Shown in pieces: positions 1 through 12,282 of a stretch of 64,000 nt of DNA (position 1 is its first letter; each line of letters begins with the position of its first letter). The position numbers and the translations under genes were made by a program. The stretch is from Hymenolepis diminuta. Its lineage: Eukaryota > Platyhelminthes > Cestoda > Cyclophyllidea > Hymenolepididae. The notes beneath the pieces were generated by a model. That model was not told the origin of the DNA. It did not search any database and saw nothing but the letters and a program-made list of their open reading frames with translations. Location of the stretch: contig CAADRB010000032.1 of NCBI GenBank assembly GCA_900708905.1, positions 310,001 to 374,000 of the forward strand. Direction: 5' to 3'.

Positions 1-3000
1 GAACATAACGTAAGTATTATTAGAAAATCTGAAAGAATCTTTCAATTTTCATTTTAAATTGCCTGCAAATATTTTTTAATGCAAAAGCGTAGCCTTTGGA
101 AGTTTTTATAAAACCATTTTTCTACTGCGCCAGTTTTACACGTAAGCTATAAACGACAAACGTTTCAAACTGTGCAAGAAGACTAATTCAAAGATAATTC
201 CCTCGGAAATTCCTTTGGGAAATTTTCCGATCAAGCTTCAAGTATGAAAAGTGCACCTCTGGGCCATTATTAAGTATTCCCATATGAAATTAAATTAAAA
301 CCTCTTTTGGGCCATTAGTTAGCAATAGTACTTAAATTAAAGCATATAAAAATAATGCTTAAACTTTGACACAAATTTGACTTGTCTGCTACATTCTAAT
401 CTGTTAACAAATCTGATAATGGTCTCGAGGAAATGCAAGTAAGAATAGTGATGTGGAATTCGGGAGAGAAATTATTGCTTTTCTACTAAGGATGAGGTTA
501 TCTTTTAGTACAATCTGATCAGCAACAACTTCACTTATTCTAATTTGTTCATTTTAATTGCCCTTAATAAGTATGAAGTAACACAAACTTTGATTCATTT
601 ATTAAATAAGTATCCAACAGTTACAATGAACCAAATTCAACTTCCAATAAGAACAGTTTGAATGCAGTAAATAGTTACGTGATATGTACTTTATTTTGCT
701 TTTATGGGGACTGTATAAATACAAAAAACATACATATATATACATATTATAGATCTCTTCTTTGCAGAATGGATTTCAACTTTTTGTTTTAAACAAAACG
801 TAGCCGTCATGCGACTGGTTCAATAATATATGTATCTATACATCATTACTAAAATATTTAGGATTGCATGATACCCCTAAAAATTAATGTCTCAGTTAAA
901 TATTTCCTTATGTCTTCGGTACCTTTAATTAGTTTTTTATAAACATTACTCTTTTTAAATCTTACTTCATTGTCATTTAACTTGATCGGGATCTATATTT
1001 CAATATCTCTAATTTCACTTGTTCTTTGTTGTACTATTCAAACAAAAAGGATTACAAAAATTGCAACACAAAAATTTTTAAATTTTGAACCTTATCTATT
1101 TAAATATTTCATGTTCTGGGTGTTTTATTTAGACAATCGTGTCAAATCGATCATAAAGGATATACTTGTAAACAAAGTTAGTAGCCAAGGTTGGCACAAT
1201 TGTATCCGTATTAGAGTTATCAAGAAGCAAAATAAACAAGGCATAATTATATCCAAAAGCAGTTTTCTAATTCATATTAGATATCCTAGATTTTACTCCC
1301 CAAATCTGTTATCATTTATCAAATCTGGGCTCGGCATTTAGTTCGTATGAAAAATGAACAAGTTATTTGTTGCTTTAGAAAAAAAGAAATAAAAAACAAT
1401 GTTACAAGCAACAATTTTTATAAATTCATAATTTTTTGCAGAAATCATTGATGGATTATATTTTAAATAAAAAAATTAGTATTATTTTATTCGAATGCAA
1501 ACCTTATACATTATTTTTTTGCATTTATTTAATATTTTATGGCTTATATATAAGAAAATTCCCAAAAAGTCACTGTAAGTACGGTACAATTCACGACCTG
1601 CACTCAGCAGAATGTTTTCATAATTTGATTATAAATCATTGACGTCCTCCGCATAGAAAAACATCTGCACATTTTGGTTATGAAAAGTCACCTAATCACA
1701 AAAGAATTGTAAAGATGTAGAGATGAATGGATTAATAAAGGCTATCAAATAATAATGCATTTTAACAAAAGAGTATCAAAAGAATCGAAACAAATATATT
1801 TTAATGTCAGTTAGTATGCATTTTACCCATTTTCTATAATTCAACGTTTCATGGACTTATGTTTTATTGATCAAATTTTGTGATTCGTTCAATTTTTTTA
1901 TAGTAAATCGTCTATGAAATATGCAGTTTTGTTAAATATTTGGTTTTTTCAATACGCTTTATCAGTCACTTTAGATCCACTCATAATGATAGCAAGGTGA
2001 CTAAAATGGGTCTTATGGTCTATATTCACCGTCATATTTTCTTCTTGTTTATCACTTCTTTTCTTTAATTTACAAATTTTCATTCATTTGAATGTCATAC
2101 ATTAACAAATGTATTTTTCTTACAGCGTTTCTAAACATTTTTATATTCGTGATTTTTAATACAAACCTCATAGTAAATTTTAACATGTATTACATTTTAG
2201 ATATGCAATTATAAAGTCGAATCATTCGGATACTAAAATATTGCTAACTCATTTTCTTTACCGCTTAAAGTTAGAAGAACTTAGTAAAAATTTAATCGTT
2301 TAAAATAATTGAAGAGAAAGGAAACAGAGAGTAACTTACCAAATATTTTCTGTTGATTTCGTCATCATCGCTCATCAAACAACTTAGAAAATCTGGCTTT
2401 GCTATTTAAATCAGTCAACTTAATTTAAAATCAATTAAAAAGCATTAGGGAATTTTATTAAGTACAATTGCTCTTTAAATGAACCTAAAAATAATTAAAT
2501 TTTAGTATAATCTGAATTATCCGAGAGAGTTCTTTCCATTATGTCCATTGATATTTCCGGATAGTTTCTAGTTTACGAATAATTTTCATAGCATACTGTG
2601 TTCTAAACGGAAGTAGGTGCTAGAACAGTGGAGGTGTGAATTAATTGTAGTCCCCATTCTTCTGCATATTGAATCTTTATTAAGACTCTTAGTCGATTGA
2701 ATTCTGTGGAAGTCTCATTGAAATCGTTATAAATTGTAATATATTTAGCTCGTAGTACCCACTTTACCTCAAGTTTAGTTACTTTTTCAATATGATCTCA
2801 GAGAATGCTTTCCTTAAAAACTATTTTTTTACTCACAGTGCCGTAAAATTATTTAATAAAACTAGCCCTTGCAGAATTATAAAGCCATGACAAATACGTT
2901 TGCACAAAAGCTGATTAGCTTTTCCCATAAAATGAAGTCTAACCATTTATGAATGACTAGACGGAACTTACGCAGTCATATTTGGTCGGTTTCGGGTTTT

Positions 3001-5057
3001 CTAATTAGTCAGCAACATTGAACTTGGATTGATTTAAGGGGTCCAAGTGGAAACATACATACGGGATATCATACATTAGATAAGATTCGTGTAATTAAGC
3101 CTCATTCTCTTCTGACAAAGTTATGCAGCTCTAATCTCAGATGAGATCTCTCGACGTTTTCTAGTAATTTAATTACAATTTTTACTTGTAATTTCCAAAA
3201 AAACAAATATTAAAATATTTTTTTGAACATAATTATTTATCTTTTTCACAACATCCGCAAAGAGTCGTCTATAGTGTCTCCTTTCTTAAATGGTACTACA
3301 TTTTTGTATTCTAACTGTTTGCGACTCCTAGAAGGATGCTTCTGACGCAGTTTTAGAATTTCGATGTAGTTACAAAGCACATTTATGTTTAAAACATTAC
3401 AATGAACACTGCACTCCAAAAGTCATGGATTAAAAATCATCGTTGTATGATCTAAGTGGCAATTCAAAATTCAGAATAAATATTCGTAAAGAAAGATTGA
3501 TCCCAGAGGGAGACACACTATTTCTTCAAAATAAATATGGCAGTCAAATTAAATACGACCACTCCTAGTCCTACCTAAAATGGATGGTGGAAAAGATGTC
3601 CTAAATTCAGGACGTCTTACCAATTTTGATTGAATGGGCAACACTAATATCATTTATTTCCGAAAATCATTACGCAAAATCTCCTATTTGGTTACCAGGA
3701 GATCAAAAATTTAGATTATTATCAGCAATCAAAATGGAATTATTAAATAATATATTTGCCACGGTACAAAAAAATACTGGTTTTGCATAGTCCTTATTTA
3801 ATTAATTAAAATTTCTATTCTGCACAGTTTGCCCTGCATAAAACCATAAGAAATGTTTCAAATGATCACTACTAAACGTCCAAGCAGGTATCATTTACAT
3901 TTGCAAGCAACCCAATGTTTCAAAGGGTGGCAGGAATTTCGCACCAGAAACTGCATTATGATGCATAAATATCAACTCAAAAACGGGATCAATCCTAAAT
4001 CGCCACATATGCTGCTATCTTTTTTTAATCATTCAGGACTTGTATTCTTGGAGACCATATCTCTACTCAATTTTACCAAACAGGAAAGTTAGTAAATGAT
4101 GTCTCCCCAATGTCTAACCTATCAGCAAAATTTTTTCAAGGAAATTTAATAAGGGATCACGATTAAATTCAAATAAGCTTTGAAATTTCTAAAAAACGAC
4201 AATAAAACGACTAAATGATCCAAGTTCATTCAAATACTTATAAAATAACGGATAAAAATAGGGTTAATCGTAAAAAATTTTATTGCCAACTTGTTCTCCT
4301 TAATGTTTTTAAGGAAATTTCCCACTCTTTACACCTTTTGAGATAAAAATTTGTTTTGGTCCATTTATAATTTTTTAAAATTAAATCCTATTTTCTTACT
4401 CGGACTTTTATTAAATATTCTTGGTAAACGAACTAAAACTCCACACTGCTCTAGATGAAAACGTATTACGTTGTGTAAATGGCAAATAGTCAAAGTAATA
4501 AAGTCTTTGGCGATTCAAATCCTTTTTTTAATCGTAAACGATATTTTTGGCAAATAATTTATAAATTTTATTGCAAATATGAATTAATACGAAAAAAATA
4601 AACTAAAAACCAAATGTTTATCTATACAGACAGATTGGGAGCTTAAAATATTGATTCATTTCGGTAAAAGCTTCCCTTATTACAAGTTTTGACCCTAAAA
4701 ATCACCGCTGAGACTTGCATGACCTTTAGCAATTAAAAATTATGCAAGCATATTCAGGTACAAACCTCTGACCATTTTATGTTACTTTTTGAGATAGTTT
4801 TCCCTATTTTTGTTTAACTTTGTAAGATTCAAAACTTATTGAGTAAGAAGAGGGATATTAATTTTAATTAAATGCAACTGATAACCAAAATTAATCAAAA
4901 TATTGCGCGAATGAACATCTATAAGGACTACCTCATCAAAGTTTGCAGTCGCTTTCGGACTCGAATTGGATCGGTGAAAAAGCCAAAGGAGGATAATTAG
5001 AATAAAACCTGCTTTAATAGGTATTATGTTTAGTTGTTTAATTAAAAGAATTTGTAA
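1..5057. other. AT-rich non-coding stretch, no gene recognised
   Basis: I see no supportable gene here. The longest open frames (970-1341 and 3853-4092) are low-complexity; the first begins at a TTG. Neither shows a recognisable domain or a convincing splice context. No RNA gene or clear repeat was seen either. Confidence 0.6.
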
Positions 5058-6235
5058 GATGTCCTTCGTTGCTCGGGCTATTGATTTCATCAGAGAGGGG
5101 GATTTGGTGTTATGTGGATGCTTTCTTTTTAACCACGACACGTCTCACACATAATAATTAAAGGATTAAGGTCTGTTGAGTAGTTAGGAGGTCGTAAGTT
5201 TGGTGTGACATGATGATGAAAATTCTCGACCATCCAATCCTGGCCTTTGAGAGCTTCATGAGATTGAGACGAATCTTGTTAAATAACATAGAGTCTTCTT
5301 CCATTGAATACGATGTCTATGTAAGGCTGCCTAACAATGATTTGAAGAGTCTTCACATAGGTATCTCCATCTGCATCTGCATTGACTCTAAGGCCATGTG
5401 AAAAGGTGCAGGAGCCATGATGTGGCCCTCCCACACTGCTAACAGCAGCAACATTGAAAACCATCGCTGTTGTTGAAGCCTTTGTGCACACGCCTAACAG
5501 TAGGAACTTCATTGGGGTCTGCCTACACATAGACACCNNNNNNNNNNNNNNNNNNNNNNNNNNNNNNNNNNNNNNNNNNNNNNNNNNGTCTGCCTACACA
5601 TAGACACCTATCATTTCTTCACTTGATTGTTTCATTCTGGTGGAAGTTATTTTCGTAGGAGAAAAATCATAGACACCTCTCTTCTTCTGGATGCTTCAAT
5701 TTCTTTAAGAGCCCTTTTGCATGCATTGAACGATTCTGTTGAATTGTTTTGTCGGCATAAACTGATCTCGCCTAGGAAAGCATGATTTGTATCCGAGGTC
5801 TTGATGAACAACATTCCTTATTGTTCCTTCAGGCACTTGAAGATGTTTGGCAAGATGTCACTCACCGACTTTCCACGATTTTCGTCCATCGTGTCATACA
5901 CTCTTCTCACAAACTCGGGTGTTCTGAGTGAATCAGCAGAGTTTTGGCAATGCTTTTTATCATCCTAGTGGAGACCAATTCATCTCCATTGTTTCCATTC
6001 AGCAACTCCTTTCTAACTTTGCAAACGAAAGATCTGGCGACCTTCAGAACTCGTGAAATTTCTAAATTGCTGTGTTTTGCTATTACAAACACCGTTAGGA
6101 TGTGTCTTTTCATTTCTTAAGATAGAATATTGTAATATCCTCCATGAGATTTTCTGATATAAAAACATTAATTATTATCGGTTTAATTTAAATTACCAAA
6201 ATATAAGTGTCCTCGAATATCTTTCCCACCCTGAA
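5058..6235 (-). mobile_element. Degenerate mariner-type DNA transposon, copy A (truncated)
   Basis: Remnant of a Tc1/mariner-superfamily element whose transposase reads on the minus strand. The N-terminal helix-turn-helix part is an open frame at 6113-5907. The C-terminal half (about 5536-5060) still shows the family's GLRVNADA block, the second catalytic Asp in a QDS motif, and an NLRPPNY block before the third catalytic position. Stops and frameshifts interrupt the frame, so no active enzyme is encoded. Compared with copy B at 37320-38626, homology stops at 5058, so the coding 3' end and the left terminal repeat are missing. The right terminal repeat is inferred to end near 6235 by alignment to copy B. 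A 50-N gap splits the element at 5538-5587. Sequence left of the gap is diverged from copy B; sequence right of it is identical. Confidence 0.85.
5538..5587. other. Assembly gap (50 N) inside mariner copy A
   Basis: Exactly 50 unknown bases, typical of a placeholder gap of unknown size. The 21 bases just before the gap (5517-5537) are repeated exactly just after it (5588-5608), although copy B has that segment only once. The two sides therefore overlap and should probably have been merged or kept apart as separate loci. Confidence 0.98.
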
Positions 6236-6331
6236 TATAACTCCTTCTGTAAACCTACATAACACCCACTTCCCACATCTCATTCACTGCAGTCTCTCTC
6301 CCCTTCTGTGCTTTCTCTCTTTTTTCCATAA
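5588..6331. repeat. 744-base block identical to 37979-38722
   Basis: Line-by-line comparison shows no difference between 5588-6331 and 37979-38722, at a constant offset of 32391. The block covers the 5' half of the transposase frame, the right terminal repeat and about 95 bases beyond the inferred element end. It includes a C/T-rich stretch at about 6285-6327. After 6331 the two loci are similar for about 30 bases, then unrelated; copy A runs into a TA repeat. Confidence 0.9.
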
Positions 6332-6375
6332 AATGTCCCAACCAATGTCCTTACATTATCCAACCCGTTGAATAG

Positions 6376-6395
6376 TATATATATATATATATATA
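6376..6395. repeat. (TA)n microsatellite
   Basis: Uninterrupted alternating T and A for 20 bases, where similarity to the copy B flank ends. Confidence 0.9.
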
Positions 6396-9300
6396 CTCAC
6401 TTAAGTAATTTTAATATTTTGATGGAAAACTATACTGCAATAATTTCTTTTAAGTTAGTATACAAGTCATTTAATCATCTGAGCTAAGTAAATGGTGCTG
6501 TGACATTTAGACAGTTTTGTAAATAGATTACAATGATTTTAAGTCTTGAGCTTAATGAAGTTAAACTTATATAAATAATATCATTTTCAATATAACTTGG
6601 AATAATTAAACTCAAAAAACTATGTTTCAATTTGAGACTGATTACTTTTTCAGAGAGTTTGAATTGCATTTTTACTCAACTTGTAATTGAATTAATAAAA
6701 TTTATTAAATAAATTAAATCTAAGCGATATTTATTGTTTATTCTAGCTTTTTTAATCAACATAAATTTGAGGTGATTATCACTCTCTGTAAATACCATTG
6801 TTTAAAGAGAAGCAAAGCACTTGATAAATTCCACTATTTTGAATGTTCCATATATATGAGAACAATATTTTGCTAAACATCTACGATATAATTATTTCAT
6901 TCAAATAAAAATTTCCCCATTGCGTTTTAGTTTGGGCAAACTATATTTCATGTGTAAGAAATACCATCTTTGCATCTCAAAGTAATAATTACTCATGTGA
7001 TTAAACTGAGAGTTAGAAATAATAATATAAAAATTTCGATATTATGATGTTTAAATGCTTAAAAATGAAATTTAAATCATGTAACCGGTTAGTAAATGTG
7101 TAAGAAATAAAGTCTACGTAATCTTGCTGGCATTCGCAACAGAAATTACTTCAATAATTATAAAAAGTGTAAAATTAAAAGGCTTAGCTAACTGTTAAAG
7201 CACAAAGAGATGAAAAATATTTGAAAATCGAACAGTTGCCTACTTTACATTGATTAAGGTTGATTTTATTATCATTTCAATAATATTTTCTTGAACTTGA
7301 TCGATTTTTGGTGGAAAATTAACAAACGCTGAAATAGTTATTTTTCCTTGGGTTAATCTAAGTTCTTCCCAATTGGATTTTTTAAAAAAGTTCATCCAAT
7401 GATTGAAACATAAACTTTCATTCGATACCGTTTTGATTTGAAAACGGGCAGGATGCAGGTTTCCGATAGCAACAATGTTTACTCTCTAAATATTTGGCAA
7501 ATCTCCTCTTTTGTCTACAGAAGGGACCACAAAGCAAATAATAGAGAAGCGATGACAATTTTTATATTTGCTAGATTAAATAGTCTCTCGGCGTTGTGAT
7601 TAGTCCATTTTATCAAGGATTATCAAACAGAACCTTATCAGAATTTCAGAAAGATTGTTTAATTTGCGAAATATTTACAATTTTTTCCATCGCTGAACTT
7701 TTATGATTAACTCAGATCATAAATAAAGATTAGTGAAATTAGCTGCATAATTTAAATCAAATGCTGTAGTTTTTAGATCGGATACCATTTTATTGTCACT
7801 TTTGAAATTGCAAGCTAATTTTGTATCGACAGGAAAAATTTTCAAAACTTATATAAATTTGGTTAAAATATAATATAGCAGAACGTTATTCTTAACTTTG
7901 GCGTTGGGTTCAATGTAAGTCTCCTTAAAGAGCCTTTATAAATAGCACAAGCATTAGTTCGTCCATGTTAATAAGTGAAAAATTAAATGGCCCGAATCCT
8001 GTAGACACACCTATCAACTCTGCTGCCGTATCTTCACAGTTAGGGCTATGCATCTGTCCGTCAAATAGTAAGGCATTATATATCGTCATAAATAAACGGT
8101 CATATTATAAATTAGGCACGTCTAGAAAGTTGATTTATTTAGCAGGTTATGAGGCCATGGGAATTATGTATCTTTCTTGAAGCATTTTCAGCATCTATTA
8201 ATTGACATTATCTCAACTAACATTATCGAGTCTAGACAATGTAATAAAGGATGTTTTGGTTTAATTACGCCTATCAAGTCTTGTGTTTGCTTATTTTATT
8301 ACATTAACAGTCGTTAGCAGTCGTCTCCGACGCTTATTTCACTAGAATTGAATTTGAATTAAGTGATGACATTTTTTCATGTATAAATGTATCAGTATAT
8401 TTTAAATAAAAGCTTTAATAAAAGGATTTGCATAAATAAGTTGACATTATCTTTACTCCAACTTCTCTTCTACTCTAGGGAGTTCTTTTAAATAACTAGT
8501 TCTGGAAAAGCACTTTAAATACTCCGTTTTTCAAAAAGAATTCATTTTAAGAGATGCAAGTCCTTTGTATGGCTCATGTCGGTTTCAAATTTAATTTTAA
8601 TTTTAGAGATTTTATCACGAGCATTTTGATTCATTAAGATTTTTTCTCTTGTAAAGATTAGAGACATTAGATTCAATTGGGAAGCTTACCAACAAGTCGC
8701 ACCAAGGATGTGTTTTGAAGTAAAAGGTATTTTTTAATTATGTGTTTACTATAGGAATGTGAAAGTAAAACTCGGAGATTCGTAACTTGTTACTAATTTA
8801 AAAAAGAACACAATGTAATTTCCAGTTTAGGAAAGCTTAAATTGTATCCTAATTTCCGGAAACGAACCGAGGAGGTTGTAGCAAACATTGTTTTTATGGA
8901 TAACTAAAATTTGGTAAAACACTACAAATCGTTACTTCTTTAATATATTTGTTCAGCTTTTCCTCATATATGTTATATTTTTTTTTAAGTTGGCATTTGG
9001 GGTAATATCTTTGGAAAAATCTCTCCTAAATCTATTTCTATATTGCGGAGCTAACTATTACTCCTTTTTACGAGTTTTCTGTTTCGTAATTTTTAAAACT
9101 GCTTTAAATATAATGACCAATTAGGACGTCGATGAAAAAAATTATGTTCGAGTGATTTTATTAAAGTAAGAAAGAAGCATTTCTTATCCTATTCCTGTTG
9201 GAGCACTCAAATAAACTATTTTCGTTTATAATTAATGCAGTATTATGCTTTTATTTATATGGTCGAATCAGTTTCTTTAAGTAATAAGATGAAATGCAAT

Positions 9301-12246
9301 TTATTTTCAAAGAAACTGCTGTTAACATAAATAAAATCTACTTCTAAAAAATGACAGAGATGCGAAGCTCTTAGCTGGATTTCACCAAGAAATGCTCTGA
9401 TCATACATTGAGTCATGTCCATTTCCATCTATTTTCCACCAGGTATGCAGTCCCATCTTTTAAACAATATTACCCCCTTTAAGGAATTTTAAAAGAGTAA
9501 CAGCTAATAACTAAACCTACAAATAATAACCGATAACCATAGTTCCCAAATTACAATTCCAAGAATAGCTAGTAGATTAAATCATTTTGTACAGCAGCAA
9601 TTGAAATGCGGGATATTTTTAGACAGAAAAGGACTAATTCAGCAGAAAAAAGGACGAACGATAACGGAATAAAACGAGACTGAGAGGAAAGGAAAGAAAG
9701 AGAGTGAGAGAGTGCGAGAGTCGAGCATTCGCAATGCATCCTTTAAATTGACTTGTGTGGAATTATGTAGGCAAAGAGTCGAACCACCGCGAGAGATGCG
9801 AATAAAGTTCTATATTCAATATTCAGCAACAGCGATCGCCCCATGTGAATTAAGTGATGAGGTGACTGAACACAATTAAGTAAGCATTAAAACATGAAAA
9901 CAATTTTACATTAAAACAATTTAAATTAATGTTCTGGTCGTAGGATAATTCCAAGAAACATTTACGGCAACTTTTCCATGAACAAAATTATAAAATTCGT
10001 TTTTATGATTCATTATTAAGAAATTCATAGCTAGATTTTTTCTTCTCTATTAATATATATTCATGTTCAAACTATGTACTTATATGTATGTAAAAAATAT
10101 CATGCATTCCAATATTTACCTTTTAGTATTTTGTCCTAATCTTCCATTAGTATTATGCATGTATATGTAAACCAAAAGCGTTAGTCACAGAATATAATCA
10201 TCTGGTTTCGCTTCGAATTTATGTGAAATCCTTAAAGAATAAAATAGTTATTTCTTTTATCTTTTATGTGTTAAGAGTTTCCATGGTCAACATTATCGAA
10301 GCTTTGATTTGAATTATTTTATCTTATTTCTCAAAAAGTCATCGTGATGCTTAACTAGTTACTCATCTGCAAAACGAGCTAAATTACTTTAACAAATCGT
10401 TTTCTATCAAGATAATCGTAAAACTTTTGCTAAAATTCTTTTATTCAAAGAAAAGACATACTAATTATAAATCAAGACATGAATCTGTTCGGATTATTGC
10501 CGTGGGAAACAACGATGCTATTTAAGTTGAAATACGATTATGTAACTTGCAATTCAAATAATGCTTCTTATGAAGTCTATATTTCATAGATGACCACTTT
10601 TAACACACTTACAGTTAACGTACTCTTTTCTACTATATAATCTAATTATGAAATAATTCTAAATTTCTCATGATCTCATCAGCCTTAGCTAAAATTGTTC
10701 TTAATAAACTACGAAATATATTAACATTATGCGCAAAAGCATTGTTATTTGGAATGCTATTTTATTGAAATTTTAACTGGAATAACGTTTTATTATCATA
10801 CTATAGCCCACAGCAGGGCAAAAAATATTTCCAATTTTTCGATGCGGAAAGCAAAAGAAATCGAGTAAATAAAGTTCAATAATATTTTAAAGAAGGAGGT
10901 CAAAAAGTGGGTGTCAAAGTGTCACGTCAATTGATTTGCGGACTCTGGTTGAAAAGTGTTCATTAAATGGCATTTCACTGCTTCACTTTTCAAATTTAAA
11001 ATTTCATTACTCGTCCAACAACTTTATTGACTGGATGTTTTGTTGTGATGGTCTGTCTATCCTCCTTAATTAAAATCTCTCGTAGGCAGAAAAAGTGGCG
11101 TAATTTTATATGATCTAAAGCAGTTTGTATAATCTTAACAGAGATCATAGAGAATGAAGTTCACTCAAGGTGAACTCTAATAATAAAATGGCAACACCTA
11201 TTTTGGTTTTGCAGAAACCTTGCCTACTTTGACTAACTGAGTTTTCCTATTAGGATTATGTAATTTAAAAATTTTTTCATTTTACAATAAAAATGCATGC
11301 AATACTGTTGGTAATTAAATTTTTATTTCAAAAATTTTGCTAATTCCTGCCCAGACCCCATTAATAAATCATCTAATTAGTTCAATTAATCTAATGACAA
11401 ATCCCAGAGAGTCTCCTTTAATCAATAAATGTTGTTCTACTTTTTCCCACAAATAGAATGTAATTGCATATGTTGTAATACTCTAAGGAAATTAAATTTA
11501 ATTTCTTAAAAGAAAATTAAATGCTAAAGCTAAACTAATATTAAATTTCGAACAATAAAAGTGAATGAAATTTAGGGTTTTCCCTACAAAAAGTTTTCTA
11601 GATGAACTTCAAAGCAGATGCGACGTGAGTATTTGATAGGCAAGTGGGTGTGATTTGGATAATGAATCTTAAAAAAGAAATTACCCTTCTCTTACCACAA
11701 CAAAGATCAGATTATAAAGGCGTAAGATAAGAGGACATCGTCAACTTCAGTGCTCGATACCATCAAATCTACTAGTTTATGGGGAATGAGAACAGATCAG
11801 TTTTAATACAAGTGAAAAATTACTACAAAAATTTCGTTCATGAAAACTGCATTAACTGAATCCTCAACGCATTTGAAATCAAGCGTGAATATGTAAAAAG
11901 TAAAAAAAGGCACAACTTGCTGTTTAAGATCCCGAATAATCTTTAATTTTCAGAAACAATACCTTCAGGTGTTATTTTCCTCCCCCCTCGATAACTGCCA
12001 TTCAAGGTATCATTTTTAATAAAATCATTGATTAATTATCCATGTCGATCAAATAGATTGAACAAGTACCAAAAATAAAATTAAATAACTAGAGACATCC
12101 CCATCGAATCGCAGACTCCATCACAAATATTTGATTAATAAGCTTTAGACAATACTGATTATTAATTCACTAACAGTTGGGGAAAATGTAAACTAACTGG
12201 CAAATAGAATAAATTACTCTAAAACAGTGCTATTTCAATCAGATGT
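6396..12246. other. AT-rich non-coding stretch, no gene recognised
   Basis: No open frame with a recognisable domain or plausible exon structure. A purine-rich, slightly more GC-rich patch at about 9640-9850 (GA-rich tract followed by several CG-containing words) stands out and loosely resembles the purine-rich part of the repeat family at 19.6 kb and 59.7 kb. The likeness is too weak to call a copy. Confidence 0.5.
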
Positions 12247-12252
12247 TTTATT
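12247..12252 (-). terminator. Candidate polyadenylation signal of the ZMYND12 gene
   Basis: The minus strand reads AATAAA about 30 bases after the stop codon of the ZMYND12 reading frame (12283-12285). Spacing and orientation fit a short 3' UTR. Inferred from sequence only. Confidence 0.6.
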
Positions 12253-12282
12253 TAGCGAAATTGGTAACATTGCATTTTGTGC

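Noticed and set aside
970..1341. Open frame of 123 codons at the left end
   Set aside because: It begins at TTG, is low-complexity and AT-driven, and has no domain or splice context.
4836..5141. Minus-strand open frame of 101 codons
   Set aside because: Its first part is the decayed C-terminal transposase of mariner copy A; the rest runs past the truncation at 5058 into unrelated DNA.
5210..5401. Plus-strand open frame, and its counterpart at 37672-37863
   Set aside because: Antisense shadows of the mariner transposase.
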